DNA of 64,000 bases from Acidovorax sp. DW039. Its GTDB lineage: Bacteria; Pseudomonadota; Gammaproteobacteria; Burkholderiales; Burkholderiaceae_C. Under the pieces are notes generated by a model. It did not search any database, had not been told where the DNA came from, and saw nothing but the letters and a program-made list of their open reading frames with translations. Numbering within the stretch: the stretch's first letter is position 1; each line of letters begins with the position of its first letter. Positions 1 through 9,567 of the stretch are shown piece after piece. The DNA lies in assembly GCF_037101375.1 (NCBI RefSeq), contig NZ_AP029019.1, forward strand, positions 1,984,001 to 2,048,000, written 5' to 3'. A program made the translations under genes and the position numbers.

Positions 1-1
1 C

Positions 2-1177
2 AGTGGTTTGCGCCTTGCCAGACTTCCCGTTGCGGCACCGGCTGCAGATGCTCTGCCTGTGGCCGTACGCGGGGCCAAGGTGCTTCTGGTGGAGGACAAC
101 GAACTCAACCAGATCGTGGCTGTGGAATTGCTCAGGGACGCAGGCTTTGTGGTCGATGTGGCCGACAACGGCCAGATGGCGCTGGAACGGCTGGAGCACA
201 CCGCCTATGACGTGGTGCTGATGGATATGCAGATGCCTGTCATGGATGGCGAGACCGCCACCCGGCAGTTGCGGCGCAACCCCCGCTACAAAGACTTGCC
301 AGTGATTGCCATGACAGCCAACGCCATGGAGTCGGACCGCCAGCGCTGTTTTGCCGCCGGCATGAACGACCATGTGGCAAAGCCCATTGAGCCCGCTGCG
401 CTGTGGGCTGCGCTCGCACGGTGGATTCGCCCGCGAGAAGGGTTGGGGCAGGTTCCGGTGGTTGCAGCGGCTGCGGCTCCGGCTTCGCAGGCTCCCGTCG
501 TGTCACCTCCAGCCGTGCGTCTCAAGGGCTGGCCACCGGTGGTGCCTGGGCTGAATACGACCCTGGGACTTCAGCGTGCCCTGGGCAAGCCCGTTCTTTA
601 TGCCGACATGCTGACCCGGTTCGCACAAACGCAGTCGGGCACCTTGTCGCAAATGGATGCCGCCATTGCTGCGGGGGATCTCGCCCTGGCAGAAAGGCTG
701 GCCCACACGTTGCGCTCTGTGGCAGCCAATATCGGCGCACTGGACGTTTCTGAGCAAGCGCAGGCGCTGGAGCTTGCGTTGCGCTCCTATTCAGGCGCAG
801 GATCGGTCTTGGGGTCGAGTGACAGGTTCATGCCGCTCCTGGGCACCTTGGCGGCCTCCATGGAGCCACTGCTGGCGGGGCTGCAGGCCTGGGTGCGCCT
901 GCCGGATGCTCCGGATGGCGCGCAGGACTCCCGCGCGGGAGAGGCAGGCAGCACCACTCCAGAACTGGCTCCTGAGGAGGCTTTGGCCCGGTTGCAAGAC
1001 CTGCTGCTCAGGGATGACCCGGCGGCGACAGAGTTTTTGCAACACAATGCAACAATAATCCAGACGGTGACAGGCGATGCCTTCACCGAGCTCCAGTCCC
1101 GCGTGAGAAATTTTGATTTCGAATTGGCTCTGGAGCTCATCGCCCCCTTGCAGGGTGATGGCGGCGAGGTTCTCTGA
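2..1177 (+). CDS. Hybrid sensor histidine kinase, C-terminal part (REC-Hpt), truncated by window edge
   Basis: Only the C-terminal ~390 residues are visible; the reading frame is open to the left edge, so the sensor and kinase domains lie outside. A receiver domain spans about residues 22-140 of the visible part, with the acidic pocket VEDN, phosphoacceptor Asp73 in LMDMQMPVMDG and the conserved lysine in VAKP. A Pro/Ala linker follows, then a histidine phosphotransfer domain with AHTLRS, where His233 is the probable phospho-site. This is the usual tail of a phosphorelay kinase (His-Asp-His). The stop lies a few bases before an HD-GYP response regulator, its probable output partner. The sensed signal cannot be read from this fragment. 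Confidence 0.85.
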   Translation, partial: SGLRLARLPVAAPAADALPVAVRGAKVLLVEDNELNQIVAVELLRDAGFVVDVADNGQMALERLEHTAYDVVLMDMQMPVMDGETATRQLRRNPRYKDLPVIAMTANAMESDRQRCFAAGMNDHVAKPIEPAALWAALARWIRPREGLGQVPVVAAAAAPASQAPVVSPPAVRLKGWPPVVPGLNTTLGLQRALGKPVLYADMLTRFAQTQSGTLSQMDAAIAAGDLALAERLAHTLRSVAANIGALDVSEQAQALELALRSYSGAGSVLGSSDRFMPLLGTLAASMEPLLAGLQAWVRLPDAPDGAQDSRAGEAGSTTPELAPEEALARLQDLLLRDDPAATEFLQHNATIIQTVTGDAFTELQSRVRNFDFELALELIAPLQGDGGEVL

Positions 1178-1201
1178 ACGGTGTACTCAGCAGGAATGCC
1201 T

Positions 1202-2332
<1,131 letters not shown>

Positions 2333-2338
2333 GATCCA

Positions 2339-2366
2339 GCAAAAACGGGCCCTTGAAGGGCCCGTT
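2339..2366 (-). terminator. Rho-independent terminator of suhB (convergent intergenic)
   Basis: A perfect 9-bp stem (AACGGGCCC at 2344-2352, GGGCCCGTT at 2358-2366) with a 5-nt loop is followed on the minus strand by a T run (2341-2345). It serves suhB and may also stop the convergent HD-GYP transcript. Confidence 0.8.
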
Positions 2367-2412
2367 CTGTGAGAGCTCCTCAGGAATTGCCTGAGGGTTG
2401 CTGCCTTTCCGT

Positions 2413-3360
2413 TCAGAACGGTGCGTCGTCCTTGGCAGCGGCTGTGCCTTCCGTATCCTGCGCAGTGCTGTCGTTGGCTGTGGCGTCTTCTGCGGACGCA
2501 ACCATGGCTTCTTCGCCAGCGGCCTGGCGCACGGCGGCCTTGTCGCCTGCGCTGGCAAACTTGCTGTATTTGCCCAGGATAGGCACCAACTGGCCGTAGA
2601 TGCGTGGGTTGCCAGCCAGGCATTCGCGCTGTTCGAGGAAGTCTGCCTCGCCCGTGAAATTGCCAACCAGACCACCGGCTTCGGTCACCAGCAGCGAACC
2701 GGCTGCCACGTCCCAGATGCTCAGGCCCGTCTCAAAGAAGCCGTCGGTGAAACCTGCCGCCACATAGGCCAGGTCCAGCGCTGCTGCGCCTGGGCGGCGC
2801 AACCCAGCAGTGCGCTGCATCACGTCGCCCATCATGTTCATGTAGCTCTTGAAGTTGTCGCCTGGGCGGAACGGAAAGCCGGTGGAGATCAGGCTGTCCT
2901 TCAACTGCGTGCGCTTGCTCACGCGGATGCGACGCTCGTTGAGGTAGGCGCCACGGCCCTTGGTGGCAGTGAACAGGTCGTTGCGGGTGGGGTCGTACAC
3001 CACGGCCTGCTCGACCTTGCCCTTGACGGTGAGGGCGATGCTCACGCAGTACACGGGGAAGCCGTGGATGAAGTTGGTGGTGCCGTCCAGGGGGTCGATC
3101 ACCCAGACGAAGTCCGAATCCTTGGCACCGTACTCTTTGCCGGATTCTTCGGCCAGGATGCCGTGACCGGGGTAGGCGGTCAGCAGGGTTTCGATGATGG
3201 TCTTTTCAGACGCATGATCCACTTCGGTCACAAAGTCGTTGATCTGCTTTTGCGAGATGCGAACCGATTCCACGTCCAGGGCCGCGCGGTTGATGATGGC
3301 GCCGGCGGCGCGAGCGGCCTTGATGGCCACGTTGAGCATGGGGTGCAGATTTGACGACAT
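2413..3360 (-). CDS. suhB: Inositol-1-monophosphatase family protein SuhB
   Basis: Mg2+-dependent, Li+-sensitive phosphatase family acting on myo-inositol phosphates; in enterobacteria SuhB also works with RNA polymerase in ribosomal RNA antitermination. Metal-binding motifs are intact: EES near residue 70, DPLDGTTNF near residue 90 and WDVAAG near residue 220. At 315 residues it is about 45 longer than typical SuhB because of an Ala/acid-rich low-complexity tail after residue ~265. It is transcribed divergently from trmJ and ends at a strong terminator. Assignment is to the family; the exact substrate is not shown by the sequence. Confidence 0.9.
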   Translation of the reverse strand: MSSNLHPMLNVAIKAARAAGAIINRAALDVESVRISQKQINDFVTEVDHASEKTIIETLLTAYPGHGILAEESGKEYGAKDSDFVWVIDPLDGTTNFIHGFPVYCVSIALTVKGKVEQAVVYDPTRNDLFTATKGRGAYLNERRIRVSKRTQLKDSLISTGFPFRPGDNFKSYMNMMGDVMQRTAGLRRPGAAALDLAYVAAGFTDGFFETGLSIWDVAAGSLLVTEAGGLVGNFTGEADFLEQRECLAGNPRIYGQLVPILGKYSKFASAGDKAAVRQAAGEEAMVASAEDATANDSTAQDTEGTAAAKDDAPF

Positions 3361-3531
3361 AAATTGTGGTGGTTAGCAAGACCGTGGTTGCCAGCGGTAC
3401 CGATGGCATACGCTAAATGTCTTGCGGATCATGAGCGGTGATCGCTGCCGGGCGATGCGGGCGGCGACAATAAGCCTTCTATTTTAACTGCACCGCTGGT
3501 TTTTACCTAACAGCACGAACAGCCCCCGCCC

Positions 3532-4344
3532 ATGAAGACCCGTTTTGTCCTGATCAACACCAGTCACGCCGGCAACGTCGGTGCCGCCGCACGCGCCATG
3601 AAAGTCATGGGCTTTGACGATCTGGTCCTGGTGGCTCCGCGCTGGCCCAACGTGCTGCGGCGGGAAGAGACGATCCAGCGTGCCAGCGGCGCGCTGGATG
3701 TGCTGGAGAAAGCACGCATCGTCGCCACTCTGGATGAAGCGCTGGACGGCATGAGCCACCTGTGTGCCACGGCCATGACACCGCGGGACTTTGGCCCGCC
3801 CACGGTGGAGCCCAGGGCCCATTTTGAAATGCTATTGAAAAGTGAGCGCCTTGCGCTTGAGCAGCGTGCGCTAGAGGGCAAAAGTGCTCTAGAAAATGAT
3901 GACGATGCGGCGCTTGACACCTCGCCCGCAAGCCAGGCGGGCGTCGCCTTTCTTTTTGGCTCCGAGCGGTTTGGCATGACGAACGAAGATGTCTACCGTT
4001 GCCATGTAGCGCTGTCCATTCCCACCAATCCCCGCTTTGGCTCGCTCAACCTCGGTGCGGCCATTCAGGTGATTGCGTACGACTGGCGTCAGGCCCTGGG
4101 CGGGTTTGCAGTGCAGGACGCGACTCCCCCGCGGGTGCTGGCCGATGCTGCGCAGGTAGGGGGCATGTTGACGCATTGGGAGCAGGCGTTGACAGCCATC
4201 GGCTTTCTGGACCCGGCGGCTCCCAAAAAGCTCATGCCGCGCTTGAACCAGCTTTTCAACCGTGCGCAACTCAGCCCTGAAGAAATCCACATCCTGCGTG
4301 GTGTCGCCAAAGCCATGATCGAAACCGCTCAGGCAAAGCGCTAG
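3532..4344 (+). CDS. trmJ: tRNA (cytidine/uridine-2'-O-)-methyltransferase TrmJ
   Basis: SPOUT-class methyltransferase expected to 2'-O-methylate the nucleotide at position 32 of tRNA using SAM. The N-terminus FVLINTSHAGNVGAAARAMK is the family RNA-binding start. The C-terminal knot carries FLFGSERFGMTNED and LNLGAAIQVIAYDW. Residues about 100-130 are an unusual Leu/Glu/Ala-rich segment encoded by a copy of the window's short dispersed palindromic element, inserted in frame between the substrate loop and the SPOUT core; it accounts for part of the length (270 aa). cysE follows 33 bp downstream in the same direction. Confidence 0.9.
   Translation: MKTRFVLINTSHAGNVGAAARAMKVMGFDDLVLVAPRWPNVLRREETIQRASGALDVLEKARIVATLDEALDGMSHLCATAMTPRDFGPPTVEPRAHFEMLLKSERLALEQRALEGKSALENDDDAALDTSPASQAGVAFLFGSERFGMTNEDVYRCHVALSIPTNPRFGSLNLGAAIQVIAYDWRQALGGFAVQDATPPRVLADAAQVGGMLTHWEQALTAIGFLDPAAPKKLMPRLNQLFNRAQLSPEEIHILRGVAKAMIETAQAKR
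3821..3900 (+). repeat. Short dispersed palindromic element inside trmJ
   Basis: It contains GCTATTGAAAAG, TTGCGCTTGAG and GCGCTAGAGGGCAAAA, modules shared with copies at 32.1 and 8.6 kb. It reads through in frame and encodes a Leu/Glu-rich insert in TrmJ. Confidence 0.6.
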
Positions 4345-4377
4345 ACTGCATTTCCATATTCCAACAACAACACATCC

Positions 4378-5160
4378 ATGTTTGCCCGCCTGCGCTCCGA
4401 CATCCAGTGCATTCTTGACCGTGACCCTGCAGCGCGCAGTACCTGGGAGGTGATCACCTGTTACCCCGGCTTGCACGCCGTCTGGCTGCACCGGCCTGCC
4501 CACTGGTGCTGGGGGCATGGTCTTAAATGGCTGGGGCGTTTCATCTCGCACTTTGCGCGGTGGTTCACCGGCATCGAAATCCACCCTGGAGCCAAAATCG
4601 GCGAGAGGGTGTTTTTTGATCACGCCATGGGCGTGGTGGTCGGTGAGACGGCCGAGATTGGTGACGGCTGCACCATCTACCAGGGTGTGACGCTGGGCGG
4701 AACCTCTCTGTACAAAGGCGCCAAGCGCCATCCCACCTTGGGCAAGGATGTGGTGGTGAGCGCAGGGGCCAAGGTGCTGGGCGGCTTTGAGGTGGGCGAT
4801 GGTGCCAAGATTGGTAGCAACGCCGTGGTGATCAAGCCGGTGCCTGCCGGGGCTACTGCGGTGGGCATTCCTGCACGCATCATCCCCTCCAAGGAAGGGC
4901 AAAGTGCCGACGTGACCGAGGAGGCAAAACCCAAGCCCAAATTCACGGCCTACGGCATCACCCAGGAAGACGATCCCCTCTCGCAAGCCATGCGCGGGCT
5001 GATCGACAACGCTGCCTCGCAGGAGCACCAGATCACATTGCTGTGGCAGGCCATTGAAAAGCTGTCCGTGCTGCAGAAAACGCAGGATTGCGTGCCGTGT
5101 GATGCCGCGCTCAAGGAGCAGTTCGAGGCCAGCAAGCTCAACGAACTGGTGGGCAAGTAA
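4378..5160 (+). CDS. cysE: Serine O-acetyltransferase CysE
   Basis: First step of cysteine synthesis: L-serine plus acetyl-CoA gives O-acetylserine. The N-terminal helical part (residues 1-75) is followed by a left-handed beta-helix of hexapeptide repeats. The catalytic region is [17 protein letters not shown] (His and Asp of the family active site), and [20 protein letters not shown] is the acetyl-CoA/serine loop. At 260 residues it resembles the shorter CysE class, with a C-terminal extension after the helix. It lies 33 bp after trmJ and may share its transcript. Confidence 0.92.
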   Translation: MFARLRSDIQCILDRDPAARSTWEVITCYPGLHAVWLHRPAHWCWGHGLKWLGRFISHFARWFTGIEIHPGAKIGERVFFDHAMGVVVGETAEIGDGCTIYQGVTLGGTSLYKGAKRHPTLGKDVVVSAGAKVLGGFEVGDGAKIGSNAVVIKPVPAGATAVGIPARIIPSKEGQSADVTEEAKPKPKFTAYGITQEDDPLSQAMRGLIDNAASQEHQITLLWQAIEKLSVLQKTQDCVPCDAALKEQFEASKLNELVGK

Positions 5161-5203
5161 CCTGGGCCTAACGACTCCTGAACGCGTCAACCAACGTCAC
5201 CAT

Positions 5204-5240
5204 GCACATGGTGGCTGCATGTGGGCGACGCACCATGTGC
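5204..5240. terminator. Hairpin between convergent cysE and pilZ genes
   Basis: GCACATGGTG (5204-5213) is the exact reverse complement of CACCATGTGC (5231-5240). There is no T run, so termination is only a suggestion from position. Confidence 0.35.
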
Positions 5241-5242
5241 CA

Positions 5243-5599
5243 TCAGTTCTTGATGTACTGCTTGATGGCTGCCTTGGTGGCTTCGTCCGTGGTGGGCACG
5301 CTCATGCCCAGCTGAAAACCACCGCCGGTACTGCTCAGAATGCTGTAGCGCACCACGGCACGCAGCTCAACAGGTTTGCGGCCTGTGGGTGGAATCGGCA
5401 AGGAGACGCGCACTGTGCACTCGGTGCGTGCTGGCAGGTTCACTGCACACAACACACTGATACCTCCTTCGCTGATGTCCATGGTGCGCACGGACATGGA
5501 AGGGCGGCCAGCGATGAGCAGCTCGGCCTGCACCCTCAGGATGCGCCGTTCCTGGCTGCGGCGCTCGTCGTGGGAAGGAATCGAGAGTGGGGAATTCAT
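5243..5599 (-). CDS. PilZ-domain protein (probable c-di-GMP binding)
   Basis: A small cytoplasmic protein of 118 aa consisting of one PilZ beta-barrel. Both halves of the c-di-GMP-binding signature are visible: the Arg cluster RRSQERRILR near residue 15 (RxxxR) and DISEGG near residue 43 (the [D/N]xSxxG motif). Stand-alone PilZ proteins act as adaptors in motility or exopolysaccharide control; no target is encoded beside it. With the HD-GYP protein at 1.2 kb and the GGDEF-EAL protein at 26 kb it makes three c-di-GMP-related genes in the window. Confidence 0.8.
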   Translation of the reverse strand: MNSPLSIPSHDERRSQERRILRVQAELLIAGRPSMSVRTMDISEGGISVLCAVNLPARTECTVRVSLPIPPTGRKPVELRAVVRYSILSSTGGGFQLGMSVPTTDEATKAAIKQYIKN

Positions 5600-5655
5600 G
5601 GCATCAACAGTTGTCCGGGCACTGGCGCGGTGCCCGGCGTCGCTCGGTCATCCGC

Positions 5656-6264
5656 TCAGGCGGGCCGTACGCGAACAGCGTTTTTGGGGCGGAAGGCCTT
5701 GCAGACCTCGTCGCGTGTTTCCAGGTAGGGACCGCCGATCAGATCGATACAGTAAGGCACCGCCGCAAAAATGCCAGGCACCAGCGATTTGCCCTCTGAA
5801 TCCTTAAGGCCTTCCAGTGTCTCGGCAATGGCCTTGGGCTGGCCGGGCAGGTTGATGATGAGGCTCTGGTCGCGGATCACTGCCACCTGGCGCGAGAGGA
5901 TGGCCGTGGGCACGAATTTCAGGCTGATCTGGCGCATCTGCTCGCCAAAGCCCGGCATCTCCTTGTGCGCTACGGCCAGCGTGGCTTCGGGGGTCACATC
6001 GCGCAGTGCAGGGCCGGTGCCACCCGTGGTCAGCACCAGACTGCAGCCTGCGTTCACCAGTTCAATCAGCGTGGCGCTGATGGTGTCCTGCTCGTCCGGA
6101 ATCAGTCGTGCTTCAAAGCTAACGGGGTTGTAGAGCGCACGGCCCAGCCAGTCCTGCAGCGCAGGCAGGCCCTTGTCTTCATACACGCCGGTGCTGGCGC
6201 GGTCACTGATCGAGACGATGCCGATCTTCACGGCGTCATAAGTCAACGAGGCTGCTTCACTCAT
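5656..6264 (-). CDS. mogA: Molybdopterin adenylyltransferase MogA
   Basis: Activates molybdopterin by adenylylation before molybdenum insertion in Moco synthesis. The MoCF-fold motifs TTGGTGPALRDVTPEA and LPGQPKAIAE are intact, and the length of about 202 aa is normal. The start is at 6264 (MSEAAS), matching the family N-terminus; a longer open frame upstream is the tail of the preceding gene in another frame. It overlaps the end of darP by 8 bp, implying co-translation. The cofactor is needed by the assimilatory nitrate reductase at 41-44 kb. Confidence 0.9.
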   Translation of the reverse strand: MSEAASLTYDAVKIGIVSISDRASTGVYEDKGLPALQDWLGRALYNPVSFEARLIPDEQDTISATLIELVNAGCSLVLTTGGTGPALRDVTPEATLAVAHKEMPGFGEQMRQISLKFVPTAILSRQVAVIRDQSLIINLPGQPKAIAETLEGLKDSEGKSLVPGIFAAVPYCIDLIGGPYLETRDEVCKAFRPKNAVRVRPA

Positions 6265-6922
6265 CACTGTCTTCCTCGGTGTTCGCGCTGTCTTCACGCT
6301 CCAGCCCTGTGCCGCCCAGGTGTTCGCGCACCAGCTGGAAGAGTTCGCGGTAGGCGCGGCCCTTGCGGGGGGCCAGGCCCTGCGACACCGCCGCCTTGTC
6401 CACGGGTGGGGCATCCTTGCGTGCCTGGCGGATCAGTGCGCGCAACTGTTGTGTGTCCGTGTCCGGGTACTCGTCCATCCACAGCGGCAGCGTTGCGTCA
6501 TCAGCAATCAGGCGGTCGCGCCATTGCTCGGCCAGGTGCAGGCGCAGCTTTTCGTTGGCAGAGCCTTTGTGCTGTTCCTCCAGCGCGGTGCGTGCGGCCT
6601 GCACCACCTCGGGCTCCAGCTTGCGCATGAGTTTGCCCACGTACTGCATCTGGCGGCGCTTGCCTTCAAAGTTGGTGATGCGCTTGGCCTCGGCCAGGGC
6701 GTCCACCAGTTTGTCGGGCAGGCCTACGGAGTCGAACAGGTCGGCGCGAAGTGTCAACAGTTCCTTGCCCAGCTCCTGCAGGGCATCACTTTCGCGTTTG
6801 AGATCGGTACGGCTGGCATCGGGCGTGCCTTTGAGTTCGGCCTTGAGCTGAAGGTCCAGTTCGCTGCCTTCAGCAACGAAATGGCCCTTCACGAAGTAGC
6901 CTTTTTTGGGTTTGCGTGACAT
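6257..6922 (-). CDS. darP: DUF615 / YjgA family ribosome-assembly protein (DarP)
   Basis: A highly charged 221-aa protein beginning SRKPKKGYFVKGHFVAEG, characteristic of the YjgA family, which associates with late 50S ribosomal precursors in E. coli. A glutamate-rich tail ends the protein. The start at 6922 is chosen because homology begins at MSRKPK; the upstream in-frame extension has no family character. Divergent from pmbA with 64 bp between the starts, an arrangement common for this pair in proteobacteria. Overlaps mogA by 8 bp. Confidence 0.85.
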   Translation of the reverse strand: MSRKPKKGYFVKGHFVAEGSELDLQLKAELKGTPDASRTDLKRESDALQELGKELLTLRADLFDSVGLPDKLVDALAEAKRITNFEGKRRQMQYVGKLMRKLEPEVVQAARTALEEQHKGSANEKLRLHLAEQWRDRLIADDATLPLWMDEYPDTDTQQLRALIRQARKDAPPVDKAAVSQGLAPRKGRAYRELFQLVREHLGGTGLEREDSANTEEDSDE

Positions 6923-6986
6923 GGGTGGGGACAAAGAGAGAGGTGGCGGCGAGTGCGCCACAGTGGCAAGTATCATAGCTGCCGCT

Positions 6987-8429
6987 ATGAATAAACCTTC
7001 TTCCCGCGCCAAAAGCGCCCCACGCGCCCAGGCTGCTGCCAAGGCCCCCGCTTCGTCCCAAACACCTGCCAGCGGTTTCAGCTACAGCCGCTCCTTCTTT
7101 GAAGAGCTGGTGGACCAGGCGCTGGCCCATGCCAAAAAGCTGGGAGCCACGGATGCCGGTGCCGAGGCCTCTGAAGGCTGCGGCCTGTCGGTCAGCGTGC
7201 GCAAGGGTGAGCTGGAAAACGTCGAGCGCAACCGCGACAAGTCTCTGGGCGTGACGGTCTACATCGGCCATCGCCGGGGCAACGCCAGCACATCCGATTT
7301 CTCCAAAAAAGCCATCGAGCAGACCGTGCAGGCTGCGTACGACATTGCCCGCTTCACGGCCGAAGACCCGGTGGCGGGCCTGCCCGATGCGCAGGACATT
7401 GCCCCCACGGACACGCACCGCGATTTGCAGCTCTTCCACCCCTGGGCCATCACCAGCGAGGAAGCGGCCGAGATGGCCAAGGCCTGCGAAGAGGCTGCCT
7501 TCAAAACCCACCGGCGCATCACCAACAGCGAAGGCGCGGGCGTGTCGGCCCAGCAAAGCCATTTCTTCAGCGCCCATACACGCGGCTTTCGGGGCGGCTA
7601 TGCCAGCTCGCGCCACAGCTTCTCGGTGTCTCCCATCGCTTCGCTGCCGGGCAAGAACGCAGAGATGCAGCGCGATGCCTGGTACAGCTCCATGCGCAAC
7701 GCGGCAGACCTTGCCTCGCCCGAGGCTGTGGGGCGCTACGCCGCGCAGCGCGCCCTGAGCCGCCTGGGTAGCCGAAAGATTCCGACGACCGAGTGCCCTG
7801 TGCTGTTCGAGTCCACGCTGGCTGCGGGCCTGCTGGGGGGCTTTGTGCAGGCCGTCAGCGGTGGCTCTCTGTACCGCAAGAGCAGCTTCCTGCTGGACTC
7901 GCTCGGCAAGGTGGTCTTTCCCAAGCACATCGACATCGTGGAAGACCCCTTCATCCTGGGCGGCAAGGGCAGCTCTCCTTTTGATGAAGAAGGCGTGCGG
8001 GTGGCCCGGCGCAACGTGGTCAAGGGTGGGCGCGTGGAGGGCTACTTCCTCTCCAGCTATTCCGCCCGCAAGCTGGGCATGAAGACCACCGGCAATGCCG
8101 GTGGCTCGCACAACCTGACGCTGACATCGCGCCTGACGCAGGCAGGGGACGATCTCGACGCCATGCTGCAAAAGCTGGGCACGGGCCTGTTTGTGGTGGA
8201 GCTGATGGGGCAGGGCGTGAACTACGTGACGGGTGACTATTCACGCGGGGCCAGTGGCTTCTGGGTGGAAAAGGGGCGCATTGCCTACCCGGTGCACGAG
8301 ATCACCATCGCTGGCAACCTCAAGGACATGTTCAAGGGGATTGAGGCGGTGGGCGCAGATGCCTACAACTACGGTGCCAAGACCGTGGGCTCCATTCTGG
8401 TCAACCGCATGAAGGTGGCGGGCAGCTGA
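6987..8429 (+). CDS. pmbA: Metalloprotease-related protein PmbA/TldE
   Basis: PmbA (TldE) forms a heteromer with TldD that degrades or matures small peptides such as microcin B17 and unfolded CcdA; TldE itself is the non-metal subunit. Visible family features are GELENVERNRDKSLGVTVYI in the N-terminal half and the C-terminal core GFVQAVSGGSLYRKSSFL, DEEGV, GYFLSSYSARKLGM and NYVTGDYSRGASGFWVE. There is no HExxxH zinc motif, as expected for the TldE subunit. The start at 6987 precedes a Lys/Ala/Pro-rich non-conserved leader of about 30 residues. tldD is not in the window. Confidence 0.9.
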   Translation: MNKPSSRAKSAPRAQAAAKAPASSQTPASGFSYSRSFFEELVDQALAHAKKLGATDAGAEASEGCGLSVSVRKGELENVERNRDKSLGVTVYIGHRRGNASTSDFSKKAIEQTVQAAYDIARFTAEDPVAGLPDAQDIAPTDTHRDLQLFHPWAITSEEAAEMAKACEEAAFKTHRRITNSEGAGVSAQQSHFFSAHTRGFRGGYASSRHSFSVSPIASLPGKNAEMQRDAWYSSMRNAADLASPEAVGRYAAQRALSRLGSRKIPTTECPVLFESTLAAGLLGGFVQAVSGGSLYRKSSFLLDSLGKVVFPKHIDIVEDPFILGGKGSSPFDEEGVRVARRNVVKGGRVEGYFLSSYSARKLGMKTTGNAGGSHNLTLTSRLTQAGDDLDAMLQKLGTGLFVVELMGQGVNYVTGDYSRGASGFWVEKGRIAYPVHEITIAGNLKDMFKGIEAVGADAYNYGAKTVGSILVNRMKVAGS

Positions 8430-8448
8430 TCGTCCTGCATGCCCCAAG

Positions 8449-8481
8449 CAAAAAGGCTCCTGAAACTCAGGAGCTTTTTTT
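8449..8481 (+). terminator. Rho-independent terminator of pmbA
   Basis: The stem GCTCCTGA/TCAGGAGC (8456-8463, 8467-8474) with a 3-nt loop is followed by seven T residues. Confidence 0.85.
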
Positions 8482-8488
8482 ATGGGCC

Positions 8489-8583
8489 GAATCACTGATT
8501 CACTGATTCACTGATTCACTGATTCACTGATTCACTGAGACGGCTGATTCACTGAGACGGCTGATTCACTGAGACGGCTGATG
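8489..8583. repeat. Compound tandem repeat: five 8-bp units then 17-bp units
   Basis: TGATTCAC is repeated five times (8496-8535), then TGAGACGGCTGATTCAC is repeated twice with a third partial copy (8536-8583). It lies between the pmbA terminator and the convergent aldolase gene. The 17-mer contains the 8-mer, suggesting growth by slippage. Confidence 0.9.
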
Positions 8584-8610
8584 GCGTGCCACTGAACCAT
8601 GCACCAGGAT

Positions 8611-8665
8611 TGCTATATTTTTAATAGCTGCTTGCGCTTGATGGATAAGCGCAAGCGGTCATTTT
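8611..8665. repeat. Short dispersed palindromic element (intergenic)
   Basis: AATAGCTG then the stem CTTGCGCTT/AAGCGCAAG (8631-8639, 8647-8655). It directly abuts the 3' end of the aldolase gene and could act as a transcript-end hairpin. Same family as the copy at 25.1 kb. Confidence 0.65.
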
Positions 8666-8667
8666 CA

Positions 8668-9471
8668 TCAATATGCCGCGCTGGCTTTGGCCGGTGCGGC
8701 CGCTGTGCCCCCGGCAAACTGCCCGCGCAGCTTGCGGGCCGCGCCGGTGAACATCAGCACATCCACCCCCACCGCCACAAAGGTGCAGCCCAGGTCCAGG
8801 TAGCGCTGTGCCAGTGCGGGGTCTGACGTGAGGGTGCCGGCGGCCTTGCCGCTGGCGATGATGGTCTTCATGGCACCCTCGATGGCGGCCTGCACCTCGG
8901 GGTGGCCGGGGTTGCCGCGGTGGCCCATGGATGCGGCCAGGTCGGCCGGGCCGATGAAGACGCCGTGCACGCCGTCTACTGCGCAGATGGCCTCCAGATT
9001 GGTCAGGGCCGTGACGGTTTCGGCCTGCACCAGCAGGCAGACTTCATCGTCCGCCACGTTCAGGTAGTCGCTGCGGCTGCTCCACAGCGACGAGCGTCCC
9101 ACCGCACTGCCCACGCCGCGAATGCCCTGGGGCGGGTACTGCGTGGCAGCAACGATGCTGCGGGCCTGCTCTGCCGTGTCCACCATGGGCACGAGCAGGG
9201 TCTTGGCCCCAATGTCCAGCATCTGCTTGATGAGGGCGGTTTGCCCCTCCACCACGCGCACGATGGGGTGGGCGGGATAGGCTGCCACCGCCTGCAGGGC
9301 TGCCATGGTGGTGCGCAGGTCGTTGGGGGCATGTTCGCCGTCGATCAGCAGCCAGTCATAGCCGCAGGTGGCAGCGGCTTCTGCCAAGTAGGCATCGGCC
9401 ATGGAAAGCCACAGGCCAATTTGCGGACGGCGCTCGGCCAGGGCGGTTTTGAAGGGGTTGAGTGCAGGCAT
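8668..9471 (-). CDS. HpcH/HpaI-family aldolase (GarL-like)
   Basis: A class II pyruvate aldolase of 267 aa. Family motifs are GLWLSMADAYLAE at the N-terminus, LLIDGEHAPND (with the metal-proximal acid and catalytic His), VVEGQ, LLVPMVDTAEQA, QAETVTAL and GVFIGPADLAASMG. Members cleave 4-hydroxy-2-oxo acids such as 5-keto-4-deoxy-glucarate (GarL) or 4-hydroxy-2-oxoheptanedioate (HpaI) to pyruvate and an aldehyde. It is the last gene of a same-strand cluster with a hydroxyacid dehydrogenase, aldehyde dehydrogenase and GarD/UxaA-type dehydratase, which favours sugar-acid breakdown over aromatic degradation; the substrate is inferred from that context. Confidence 0.85.
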   Translation of the reverse strand: MPALNPFKTALAERRPQIGLWLSMADAYLAEAAATCGYDWLLIDGEHAPNDLRTTMAALQAVAAYPAHPIVRVVEGQTALIKQMLDIGAKTLLVPMVDTAEQARSIVAATQYPPQGIRGVGSAVGRSSLWSSRSDYLNVADDEVCLLVQAETVTALTNLEAICAVDGVHGVFIGPADLAASMGHRGNPGHPEVQAAIEGAMKTIIASGKAAGTLTSDPALAQRYLDLGCTFVAVGVDVLMFTGAARKLRGQFAGGTAAAPAKASAAY

Positions 9472-9567
9472 GCTGGTAAAGGGAGACAGGGTTGACTGAA
9501 CTGGGTGGGATGGCTGTTCCGGATCAGGGGCGCTGATGCGACTCAGAGTGTAGGGGGGCGCAGATCC

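Noticed and set aside
6870..8171. 433-aa minus-strand open frame opposite pmbA
   Set aside because: Antisense shadow of a conserved gene.
8489..8583. Possible CRISPR array
   Set aside because: Units are 8 and 17 bp without unique spacers; a simple tandem repeat.
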